Below the pieces are notes generated by a model. The model saw nothing but the letters and a program-made list of their open reading frames with translations. It was not told where the DNA came from and did not search any database. From Porticoccaceae bacterium (lineage in GTDB: Bacteria > Pseudomonadota > Gammaproteobacteria > Pseudomonadales > Porticoccaceae): a stretch of 6,732 nucleotides of DNA. Where the stretch lies: positions 1 through 6,732 of the forward strand of contig JAHRWI010000178.1 in the NCBI GenBank assembly GCA_019090225.1, given 5' to 3'. The translations under genes and the position numbers were made by a program. This document shows positions 1 to 6,255 of the stretch, in pieces (the first letter of the stretch is position 1; each line of letters starts with the position of its first letter).

Positions 1-759
1 CAGGAAGGCCTGACCAACCTCGAAAGTATCATTGAGGTCTCAGATGGCATTATGGTCGCCAGGGGTGACCTCGGTGTCGAGATAGCCATCGAAGTGCTAC
101 CCCGGGTTCAGCGGCGTATCGTCCGGCAATGTGCAATTCACGGCCGTCGGGTGATTGTTGCCACCCATATGCTCGAGTCGATGATAGAGAACCCGCTACC
201 AACCCGAGCTGAAGTCACCGATGTCGCCAATGCAGTTTATGAAGAAGCCGATGCCATTATGTTGTCTGGTGAGACTACCATCGGCAAATATCCGGTGCGC
301 TGTGTAGAGATGCTCGACAAAATCGCTCGCTCTACTGAAAAAAGTCGCGGCCTGATGTTTACCGAAAACCTGACGATGGATACCGATAAGCAGGAAATGT
401 CCGCGGCGGCCGTTAAGTTAGCAGAATCGATTGGTGCCAAAGCCATTATCGTGCCCACCAAAACCGGCCGTATGGCCAACTATATAACTAACTGCCATCC
501 CCAAACCCCAATAATTTGTGCTTTCACGTTTGATGAGCGCACCCATCGTCAGTTAATACTAAACCGTAATGTGCTGAGCTTTGTGATCGATTACGCTCCC
601 GATCCCGACAAGATTCTTTCAACAGCAGCTAGTGCTTTACTGAAGCGCGATGATTTCACGGCCGATGATAAGGCCGTTGTTATATCCGACACCCTGAGCG
701 GACCGGGGGTAGATTCTGTACAAATCCGCAGTTTAGGTGAATTGCAAAAGCTGGCCTAA
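1..759 (+). CDS. pyk: Pyruvate kinase, C-terminal part (5' end outside the window)
   Basis: This is the last 252 residues of pyruvate kinase, which makes pyruvate and ATP from phosphoenolpyruvate and ADP in the cytoplasm. The frame is open from base 1, so the start lies to the left. The visible part begins inside the catalytic barrel: SDGIMVARGDLGVE (about residues 14-27) carries the Asp that binds the divalent metal in this family, and ATHMLESM followed by NPLPTRAEVTDVANAV (about 55-80) is the conserved substrate and cation region. The segment ADAIMLSGET (about 84-93) is also typical. The remaining 150 or so residues match the C-terminal allosteric domain, with the usual SGPGVDSVQIRSLGEL-like end. 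The gene converges on ilvA with 10 bp between stop codons and no clear intrinsic terminator. Bacteria may have more than one isozyme (PykA, PykF); I cannot tell which this is. Confidence 0.95.
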   Translation, partial: QEGLTNLESIIEVSDGIMVARGDLGVEIAIEVLPRVQRRIVRQCAIHGRRVIVATHMLESMIENPLPTRAEVTDVANAVYEEADAIMLSGETTIGKYPVRCVEMLDKIARSTEKSRGLMFTENLTMDTDKQEMSAAAVKLAESIGAKAIIVPTKTGRMANYITNCHPQTPIICAFTFDERTHRQLILNRNVLSFVIDYAPDPDKILSTAASALLKRDDFTADDKAVVISDTLSGPGVDSVQIRSLGELQKLA

Positions 760-769
760 CTCCCATCCT

Positions 770-2281
770 TTAGCTAAGAAAAAACTGATAGGCCTCGTTA
801 TCGGTCTCTTCTTGATAACCATAACCCAAAGAATCCAGAAAGCGGGTCACCTCACGCCGGTCAGCTACGGGGACCTGTAAACCGACCAACACACGCCCAT
901 AGGCTGAGCCGTGATTACGATAGTGGAACATGGAGATGTTCCATCGCCCGCCCAGCTTGCCAAGAAAATTCGACAGCGCGCCGGGGCGTTCGGGAAATTC
1001 AAAACGATAAATAATTTCATCATTTATTTCAGGCGCATGACCGCCGACCATATGTCGGATGTGCAGCTTGGCCATTTCATTGTCAGTCATATCCCTGACC
1101 GAATAAGCTTTGGCCCTTAGCTCCTCCACCATCGCATCCCGGTCGGCATCAGATGCGACCTGAATTCCCACAAATATATGCGCTTCTTTATTATCTGCAA
1201 ATCGGTAATTAAACTCGGTGACCATGCGCCGACTGAGGGCCGCACAAAAGCGCTTAAAACTACCCGGTGCTTCTGGAATGGTGACAGCGATCACTGCTTC
1301 GCGCTTTTCACCAATCTCCGTACGCTCAGAAATATAGCGCAACCGATCAAAATTAATATTGGCGCCGCTATCAATGGCCAGCAAAGTGCGGCCTTCACAG
1401 CCGGTCTGTTCAACATATTTCTTGATACCGGCAATACCTAAGGCGCCCGACGGTTCGCAAATAGATCGGGTATCGTCAAAAGTATCTTTAATCGCCGCAC
1501 AAATTTCATCGGTGCTAACGGTAATCACTTCGTCCACCGTATCCCGAAGTATGCGGAATGTTTCTTTGCCGATCTGCGCCACTGCGGTGCCATCGGCAAA
1601 TAGGCCGACCTCTTTCAAACGCACTCGCCGCCCTGCCGCCATGGCGGCGCTAAGACAGGCAGCATCATCAGATTCCACAGCGATTATTTTTATGTCTGGA
1701 CGCACATACTTCACATAGGCGGCAATACCTGCACATAAACCTCCTCCGCCGACGGGAACAAAAATAGCATCGAGCTTGCCTGGATACTGACGCAATATCT
1801 CGACCGCAATGGTGCCCTGCCCGGCGATAACATCGGGATCATCGAAGGGGTGGATATAAACCAGGGCCTTGTCTTCAACCAGTTTCTGAGCATGCTGAGA
1901 AGCTGCATCATAAGTATCACCATGCAAGACAACCCGAGCACCGTGAGATCGCACTGCATCAATTTTAATTTGCGGGGTGGTACGCGGCATAACAATGGTC
2001 GCTTTTACCCCCATCTTTTTTGCCGCTAACGCCAGGCCCTGAGCATGATTACCCGCCGATGCCGCCACCACACCACGGTCACGCTCAGCCTCACTGAGTT
2101 GCAACATCTTGTTGTACGCACCACGCAATTTAAATGAAAAAACCGGCTGCAGATCTTCACGTTTGAGTAGGACACGATTATTCAAACGCGTCGATAACAA
2201 GGGCGCTTCATCAATAGGTGTCTCTACGGCAAGATCATAAATACGCGCATCAAGGATGCGCTTAACATAGGATTTAGGCAT
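770..2281 (-). CDS. ilvA: Threonine ammonia-lyase (biosynthetic threonine deaminase), two ACT-like domains
   Basis: It deaminates L-threonine to 2-oxobutanoate, the first committed step of isoleucine synthesis, using pyridoxal phosphate. The 503-residue protein has the full biosynthetic architecture. The catalytic domain covers about residues 1-320: KREDLQPVFSFKLRGAYN carries the PLP-binding lysine (K51), SAGNHAQG (75-82) is the substrate/PLP loop, and GGGGL (178-182) is the phosphate-binding glycine loop. Two ACT-like regulatory domains follow, at about 325-400 and 421-497, the second with the FPERPGAL motif. In characterised members these bind isoleucine and valine, so feedback inhibition by isoleucine is expected. 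Degradative TdcB-type enzymes are much shorter and lack this tail. The ATG at 2279-2281 leaves an N-terminus of the usual length, though the upstream ribosome binding site is weak. It is divergent from rpiA. Confidence 0.96.
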   Translation of the reverse strand: MPKSYVKRILDARIYDLAVETPIDEAPLLSTRLNNRVLLKREDLQPVFSFKLRGAYNKMLQLSEAERDRGVVAASAGNHAQGLALAAKKMGVKATIVMPRTTPQIKIDAVRSHGARVVLHGDTYDAASQHAQKLVEDKALVYIHPFDDPDVIAGQGTIAVEILRQYPGKLDAIFVPVGGGGLCAGIAAYVKYVRPDIKIIAVESDDAACLSAAMAAGRRVRLKEVGLFADGTAVAQIGKETFRILRDTVDEVITVSTDEICAAIKDTFDDTRSICEPSGALGIAGIKKYVEQTGCEGRTLLAIDSGANINFDRLRYISERTEIGEKREAVIAVTIPEAPGSFKRFCAALSRRMVTEFNYRFADNKEAHIFVGIQVASDADRDAMVEELRAKAYSVRDMTDNEMAKLHIRHMVGGHAPEINDEIIYRFEFPERPGALSNFLGKLGGRWNISMFHYRNHGSAYGRVLVGLQVPVADRREVTRFLDSLGYGYQEETDNEAYQFFLS

Positions 2282-2292
2282 TTAAGACTCAG

Positions 2293-2334
2293 TTATTTTT
2301 GGGGCCTGATCCAGGCAGTTCGAATTAGCGCCAT
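2293..2334 (-). other. Possible 13-codon leader ORF before ilvA
   Basis: An ATG-to-TAA reading frame lies in the minus-strand leader and ends 11 bases before the ilvA start. It would encode MALIRTAWIRPQK, with two Ile, one Leu and one Thr. Genes for branched-chain amino acid synthesis are often controlled by such leaders, but this one lacks a clear ribosome binding site and a clear terminator/antiterminator pair, so chance is a real alternative. A short hairpin (GCCTG/CAGGC at 2304-2316) lies within its last codons. Confidence 0.15.
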
Positions 2335-2442
2335 GGTAGTGACTGCGCTTCAATAAGGCCAGTAATAGGCTTTGATCTTGGGTGAATACTTTGATTTAAC
2401 GACGCCTTCTCTAAGCCTCTGTTTCTTTAACCAGGTCTGGCT

Positions 2443-2484
2443 TTTAATCAAACCTTCCTTTAATCAAGCTTTCCTTTTAATCAA
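2443..2484. repeat. Three direct copies of TTTAATCAA at 16-17 bp spacing
   Basis: Exact copies of TTTAATCAA start at 2443, 2459 and 2476, and a weaker copy (TTTAACCA) starts at 2426. The text between them is also alike (ACCTTCC, GCTTTCC), so this is a degenerate tandem repeat with a period of about 16-17 bp. It sits 30-70 bp upstream of the candidate rpiA -10 box, where an activator would bind. Function is not known. Confidence 0.6.
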
Positions 2485-2514
2485 TAAAGTAGGCCAGCCG
2501 CTCCAGTGCTGCCG

Positions 2515-2520
2515 TATAAT
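2515..2520 (+). promoter_or_regulatory. Candidate -10 box of the rpiA promoter
   Basis: A perfect TATAAT lies 23 bp before the rpiA ATG, which would place the transcript start near 2527 and give a leader of about 17 nt. No -35 match is visible at 16-18 bp spacing (the bases there read roughly AGGCCAGC) and there is no TG extension. If it is a promoter, it probably depends on an activator or on upstream sequence. Confidence 0.45.
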
Positions 2521-2543
2521 AGGCTTTCGACCGGGAGCCCACC

Positions 2544-3227
2544 ATGAAACAAGAACAATTAAAGCAGGCCGTTGCGCAAGCAGCACTTGAATACACCCTA
2601 AAGAACCTCGATTTTGACAGCTACCTGGGCATCGGCACTGGCTCCACATGTAATTATTTTATCGACCTGCTAGCCGCACACAAAGGCAAAATTGCAGGCA
2701 CGGTCGCTAGCTCGGAACAATCTGCTGAGCGATTACGCCAACACGGCATAGCTGTTCTCGATCTGAACAGTGTCGATACAGTGCAGCTTTATATTGATGG
2801 TGCCGACGAAGTGAATCCCCATCTGGAACTTATTAAAGGTGGCGGCGGTGCTTTAACCCGCGAGAAAATTGTCGCAGCTGTGGCCAAAGAATTTGTCTGC
2901 ATCGTCGATAAGAGCAAGCAAGTTAAACATCTTGGCAAATTCCCTCTACCCGTCGAGGTTATTCCTATGGCCAGGAGCCATGTCGCCAGAGCTATTATCA
3001 AACTCGGTGGTGAGCCGGTGTATCGAGAAAATGTCGTCACCGACAACGGCAATATTATTCTCGATATCCACAAACTTTACCCGATGGGATCGGCCAAAGC
3101 CCTGGAGGAGATACTCAACAATATTACCGGCCTCGTATGCAACGGGCTTTTTGCCAACCGAGCCGCCGACACCCTCCTGGTCGCAGGCCCAAAAGGCGTT
3201 GAAACACTGAGCGCACCCAATCATTAA
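2544..3227 (+). CDS. rpiA: Ribose-5-phosphate isomerase A
   Basis: It interconverts ribose 5-phosphate and ribulose 5-phosphate in the non-oxidative pentose phosphate pathway, supplying ribose for nucleotides. The length (227 aa) is close to the E. coli enzyme (219 aa). The family motifs are in order: GIGTGST (29-35, phosphate binding), SSEQSAERL (56-64), YIDGADEV (83-90), KGGGGALTREK (98-108), and the FPLPVEVIPMA segment that follows. D85, D88, K98 and E107 line up with the E. coli catalytic set D81, D84, K94 and E103, a constant offset of four, so the enzyme should be active. The ATG is preceded by a GGGAG-like site at 2532-2536. A consensus -10 box and short direct repeats lie upstream. 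The nitroreductase gene follows after 37 bp, suggesting one transcript. ilvA is divergent. Confidence 0.96.
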   Translation: MKQEQLKQAVAQAALEYTLKNLDFDSYLGIGTGSTCNYFIDLLAAHKGKIAGTVASSEQSAERLRQHGIAVLDLNSVDTVQLYIDGADEVNPHLELIKGGGGALTREKIVAAVAKEFVCIVDKSKQVKHLGKFPLPVEVIPMARSHVARAIIKLGGEPVYRENVVTDNGNIILDIHKLYPMGSAKALEEILNNITGLVCNGLFANRAADTLLVAGPKGVETLSAPNH

Positions 3228-3264
3228 ACACTGACAATTTAACGACGAATAACTAAGGCTATTA

Positions 3265-3942
3265 ATGGAACTTCTCGAAGCAGTATCGACCCGCATTTCG
3301 GCCCGCGCTTTTCTTGACACTCCGGTCAGTAAAGATATCGTTCACAAAATACTTGATCACGCCCGCCTGGCCCCCTCCGGCAGCAACATGCAACCCTGGC
3401 ATATCCACGCCGTAACGGGCCAGGCCCGTGAAGCACTAATAGAAAAAGCCCTGGCCTTTGCTGCGGAACATCCCATCGGCAGCATAGAGCAGGAATATCA
3501 ATCACCCCCGAAAAACTTTATTAATCCCTATAAAGCCCGACGTTACGCCTGTGGCATGGCGCTGTATTCTGCACTCAACATTGATAGAAAAGATAAGGAA
3601 GCCCGAGCAAAGCAGTTAATGCAAAACTTTTATTTCTTTGGCGCCCCCGTGGGCCTGATATTTTCCATGCATCGCTCACTGATGCCCGGACAACTGGGTG
3701 ACCTGGGCATCCTGATGGGTAATGTTATGTTGATAGCCCGTGAATATGGTTTACATTCCTGCGCCCAGGGTTTCTGGCAAGACGTGCAACCAGCCATCAG
3801 AGAGGTGCTGGATATTCCCGAAGAACACTATATTTATAACGGTATCGCGTTGGGTTATCTGGACGAGGGCCACCCCGCCAATAGCGTCAAACCCGGCCGG
3901 GAAGCCCTTGAAAACTTTACTGAGTTTGTGGGCTTTGAGTAA
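3265..3942 (+). CDS. Nitroreductase-family FMN-dependent oxidoreductase
   Basis: A 225-residue member of the nitroreductase fold: FMN-containing, usually dimeric cytoplasmic enzymes that reduce nitroaromatics, quinones or other electron acceptors with NAD(P)H. The N-terminal RISAR element (R10, S12, R14) and PSGSNMQPW (37-45) are the standard FMN phosphate and ring contacts. GDLGILMGNVMLIAREYGLHSCAQGF (145-170) is the central helix region, and the C-terminal IALGYLDEGHPANSVKPGR (194-212) is the usual family ending. The physiological substrate cannot be told from sequence. The start is supported by TAAGG at 3254-3258, six bases before the ATG. The gene lies 37 bp after rpiA with no visible terminator or promoter between them, so co-transcription is likely. 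The 76 bp after its stop, towards the convergent neighbour, show no convincing intrinsic terminator. Confidence 0.9.
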   Translation: MELLEAVSTRISARAFLDTPVSKDIVHKILDHARLAPSGSNMQPWHIHAVTGQAREALIEKALAFAAEHPIGSIEQEYQSPPKNFINPYKARRYACGMALYSALNIDRKDKEARAKQLMQNFYFFGAPVGLIFSMHRSLMPGQLGDLGILMGNVMLIAREYGLHSCAQGFWQDVQPAIREVLDIPEEHYIYNGIALGYLDEGHPANSVKPGREALENFTEFVGFE

Positions 3943-4018
3943 AAATTCCAGAGCTACCTATATAAAGCCGCTAACTACCCATTAGAACTGCAAGCCCAAG
4001 CGCTGCTAGAAATTGATA

Positions 4019-4561
4019 TTAGTGTGGATACATCTGCTTAAAACCAGCCGAAGTAAAACCATCCATGCGCTTTTTACCAACCAGAATAATAGGGACGCCA
4101 CGGCCGTTGAGGTTCGCATAACCCTTGCGACCACGCTCAGATTTTTCTATGTCATATTCACTAAAAGGAATATTATTCGCGACAAAATACTTCCTGGCAC
4201 GTTTGCACACACCACACCAGGTAGTGCTATACATCACCACCGGCTTCTGACGCTCGGCTTCTAGTTTTTCAACCTCTTCACGTTTTTCCTGAACGGTTTG
4301 CAGATAATCTGATACCGAAACATCAGCACCTTTTATGGTGTTGATATCCGGCCGGATAATGACTTTTTCTGCCTCAGCCTGGGTGCCCGCTTCGGGGGCT
4401 GTATCACTGAATTGCACCCGCCCCTGCTCATCGACCCACTTATAGATTTCACCAGCACTTACTTCGGTGGACGTCACGAAGTGAACGGTAAGCATGCAGA
4501 TAATCAAGGCCAGCGCCCTGCGGGTAGAGGTAGCTGGCTGCCGCCGACGATACAATTTCAT
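4019..4561 (-). CDS. Exported DUF4124-glutaredoxin fusion protein
   Basis: A 180-residue protein with three parts. Residues 1 to about 37 look like a signal peptide: a basic start (KLYRRRQ, then RR), a hydrophobic run (ALALIICMLTVHFV), and a small-residue site near VSA. A DUF4124 module follows (EIYKWVDEQGRVQFSDTAP, about 38-56), common in proteobacterial envelope proteins. After a charged linker (KREEVEKLEAERQ, possibly a short coil) comes a glutaredoxin/thioredoxin-fold domain from about 108: YSTTWCGVCKRARKYF holds the CxxC pair (C116, C119) and GVP (P157) gives the cis-proline. It is probably a periplasmic thiol-disulfide protein with an unknown partner. I chose the ATG at 4559-4561 because AAGGA lies eight bases before it; an in-frame TTG at 4577-4579 would add six residues but has a badly spaced site. 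The macro-domain gene lies 140 bp upstream on the same strand. Confidence 0.87.
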   Translation of the reverse strand: MKLYRRRQPATSTRRALALIICMLTVHFVTSTEVSAGEIYKWVDEQGRVQFSDTAPEAGTQAEAEKVIIRPDINTIKGADVSVSDYLQTVQEKREEVEKLEAERQKPVVMYSTTWCGVCKRARKYFVANNIPFSEYDIEKSERGRKGYANLNGRGVPIILVGKKRMDGFTSAGFKQMYPH

Positions 4562-4701
4562 GCTGAATTTCCTTTTCAATCCCTAAAAAGAAACTCAGCA
4601 AGCCACAAAATTGATCAGTCTGCAATCCTGTGATAGTTAATACTGGACGCTCAGCGCTATAAACTGACAGACAGCAGAAAGATAAATACCGGCTTCAGTG
4701 A

Positions 4702-5166
4702 TTACTCCTCCACTGCAGCAATATTCTTTTGAAAGATGGTGTACAGATAAACCGGAATACCAAGGCCGCCCAGGTGTTTTTCTATCAATGGCTTAACATC
4801 CCGCCAATCAAGATCGCCAACATCCGTGCCTACTTTCGGAATCGCCAGGCTCTTCAATCCATTTTTCTTAACTAATGCGGGCAACTTGGCGAGGCTGTCG
4901 TCAAGGCTGCCCAGGGAAGCCTTGATAGAGTCACTGTGTGTCACCAAATTCAATATATTGACGCCACTACTATTTTCCCACTCCCAAACATCACCCGGCT
5001 GCATCTCACCGTTACAACAACATTCTTTAAAATCCTTTTCGATAGCGGGCCATTCGTCCTTCACAGACGCGGCCAGACCTTCTGAAAAATTCTCGTTCTG
5101 CGCGATGCCCTGGACAATTGCGTCCGACTTACTCCAAAGAATATTCCCGTAGACTTCTTTAATCAT
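4702..5166 (-). CDS. Small macro-domain-like protein
   Basis: A single-domain protein of 154 residues resembling the macro fold, which binds ADP-ribose or removes it from proteins, nucleic acids or acetylated ADP-ribose. Visible family features are the opening strand EVYGNILWSKSDAIVQGIAQ (4-23), the helix EGLAASVKDEWPAIEKDF (29-46), PGDVWEWE (57-64), NILNLVT (70-76), then SLAIPKVGTDVGDLDWRDVKPLIEKHL (106-132), where macro domains carry the second phosphate loop and the DWxxVKPLIE helix. Relatives I recall have TGVGGLDW here; this copy has TDVGDLDW. There is no signal peptide, so it should be cytoplasmic. A run of three cysteines (49-51) is unusual. GAGGG at 5174-5178, seven bases upstream, supports the ATG. 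It is divergent from purU. The fold assignment is fairly secure; substrate and activity are not. Confidence 0.75.
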   Translation of the reverse strand: MIKEVYGNILWSKSDAIVQGIAQNENFSEGLAASVKDEWPAIEKDFKECCCNGEMQPGDVWEWENSSGVNILNLVTHSDSIKASLGSLDDSLAKLPALVKKNGLKSLAIPKVGTDVGDLDWRDVKPLIEKHLGGLGIPVYLYTIFQKNIAAVEE

Positions 5167-5207
5167 CGTTTTGCCCTCGCTTGAATCGGATTTTATTCTC
5201 AGGCCTT

Positions 5208-5257
5208 ATAGGTATCCTGTAATTGATGCAGATCAGGAATTACAGAGCCAGACCTAT
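5208..5257. promoter_or_regulatory. Nested inverted repeat between the macro-domain gene and purU
   Basis: An 8-bp perfect inverted repeat, CTGTAATT (5217-5224) and AATTACAG (5238-5245), is flanked by a second pair, ATAGGT (5208-5213) and ACCTAT (5252-5257). The inner half-sites are 21 bp apart centre to centre, two helical turns, as expected for a dimeric regulator bound to one face of the DNA. It could also fold as an imperfect hairpin in RNA. No T-run follows, so it is not an intrinsic terminator. It lies 42 bp from the macro-domain start and 87 bp from the purU start. Confidence 0.45.
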
Positions 5258-5312
5258 TATCAAGTTTGCCTGCGTTGGTATCTCAGACTGTATTTATAAG
5301 CACCAAGACAGT

Positions 5313-5318
5313 TACAAT
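5313..5318 (+). promoter_or_regulatory. Candidate -10 box of the purU promoter
   Basis: TACAAT lies 26 bp before the purU ATG, a fitting distance for a -10 box with a leader of about 20 nt. No good -35 hexamer is seen at 16-18 bp. A TTGCCT at 5266-5271 is too far away to pair with this box. Treat as tentative. Confidence 0.3.
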
Positions 5319-5344
5319 AGCGCGCATTTTCTGGATCCCAGCCC

Positions 5345-6194
5345 ATGTCGATCAACACTTACCGCCTGATTATTAGTTGCCCCGACAAAGTCGGCATCGT
5401 CGCTGCGGTGAGTTCATTTCTCGCCGAGCAGGGTGGCTTAATTACCGAGGCCAATCATTATCTCGATCCCGATTCAAAATGTTTTTTTACCCGCCAGGTC
5501 ATTGCTGCCGATTCATTAAGTTACGGCGTTGAGAAGTTACGCACTCGCTTTGCACCGCTAGCGAAGGCTTTTAATATGCAATGGCGTATCAGGGACACCA
5601 GTGCCCCGACTCGCGTGGTATTACTGGCCAGCAAACAAGCCCACTGCCTGTCTGACTTACTTTACCGCTGGCGTAGTGATGAACTGGATTATGAAATTCC
5701 GGCGGTAATATCAAACCACGACGCCCTGCGCAGTTATGTCGAGTGGCACCAACTACCCTATTACCACCTGCCTGCTGACAACAAGACTGAGCATTTTGCC
5801 GCGCTCACTGACTTGCTCGACGACTTAGCCCCTGAGGTAATTGTCCTCGCCCGCTATATGCAAATACTGCCGCCGGAAATCTGCACCCGTTACGCCGGTA
5901 GAATTATTAACATTCACCACAGTTTTTTACCGGCTTTTGCTGGTGCCAAACTACCATCAGGCTGCCAAACGCGGCGTCAAGCTGATCGGTGCCACCTGTC
6001 ATTATGTGACCGATGAGCTGGATGCCGGGCCGATCATTGATCAGGATGTCGCGCGTATCAATCATCACGACAGCATCGACGACATGGTGCGTATTGGCAA
6101 AGATGTAGAGAAAACGGTACTAGCCCGTGGTTTACGCTATCACCTTGAAGACCGCGTTTTGATCCACGGCAACAAAACCATCGTTTTTGAGTAA
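5345..6194 (+). pseudogene. purU: Formyltetrahydrofolate deformylase, frameshifted
   Basis: PurU hydrolyses 10-formyltetrahydrofolate to formate and tetrahydrofolate, balancing one-carbon pools and feeding formate to PurT. The first frame (from ATG 5345) has an N-terminal ACT domain (about 5-80, starting RLIISCPDKVGIVAAVSSFL) and most of the formyltransferase-like domain, including INIHHSFLPAF with the catalytic Asn/His (N189, H191). After AGAK (to 5950) the frame breaks: the expected K-P-Y-H-Q reads AAA C TAC CAT CAG, with the proline codon reduced to a single C at 5951. The next frame continues perfectly from 5952 (YHQAAKRGVKLIGATCHYVTDELDAGP), contains the catalytic Asp and ends at 6192-6194. 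Unrepaired, the first frame stops at 6016 (223 aa) and loses the catalytic Asp. Two more bases would restore 283 aa, against 280 in E. coli. Codon and protein conservation is otherwise intact, so the break is recent or a sequencing/assembly error. The ribosome binding site is weak (GGAT at 5333-5336). Confidence 0.9.
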
Positions 6195-6214
6195 GCCACA
6201 TATCCCCGAATAAC

Positions 6215-6243
6215 CCGACCCGAGCGCCACGACCTCGGTTCGG
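6215..6243 (+). promoter_or_regulatory. GC-rich hairpin abutting the ribosome binding site of the next gene
   Basis: CCGACCCGAG (6215-6224) pairs with CTCGGTTCGG (6234-6243) at nine of ten positions (one C-T mismatch), with a 9-nt loop. It begins 20 bases after the purU stop and ends two bases before the AGGAG site at 6246-6250. No T-run follows directly, so it is not a classical intrinsic terminator. It could protect the 3' end of the purU mRNA or influence translation of the reductase. Confidence 0.45.
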
Positions 6244-6255
6244 CCAGGAGTGATT

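Noticed and set aside
755..785. Intrinsic terminator between pyk and ilvA
   Set aside because: Only an 8-bp palindrome (TTAGCTAA, 770-777) before a short A-run is present, too weak to call, and it overlaps the ilvA stop codon.
1178..1718. Open frames on the plus strand inside ilvA (and similar ones elsewhere opposite rpiA, the nitroreductase and the macro-domain gene)
   Set aside because: They lie antisense to genes with clear family motifs, have no ribosome binding sites, and their translations show no recognisable domain.
2304..2316. Hairpin GCCTG/CAGGC as a terminator for ilvA attenuation
   Set aside because: The stem is only 5 bp with a 3-nt loop, and on the ilvA strand it is followed by CCCAAAAAT, not a T-run.
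3943..4018. Bidirectional terminator between the convergent nitroreductase and DUF4124-glutaredoxin genes
   Set aside because: The only pairings I found are short or far apart (for example GGCTTT and AAAGCC about 35 nt apart), without a T-run.
4702..5166. Macro-domain gene as the antitoxin of a DarTG-like toxin-antitoxin pair
   Set aside because: No ADP-ribosyltransferase gene lies beside it; the neighbours are a DUF4124-glutaredoxin gene and purU.
5841..6194. A separate small gene starting at the ATG at 5841
   Set aside because: Its first 37 or so codons are out of frame with the PurU coding sequence; only the part after 5952 is real, and it is the tail of frameshifted purU.
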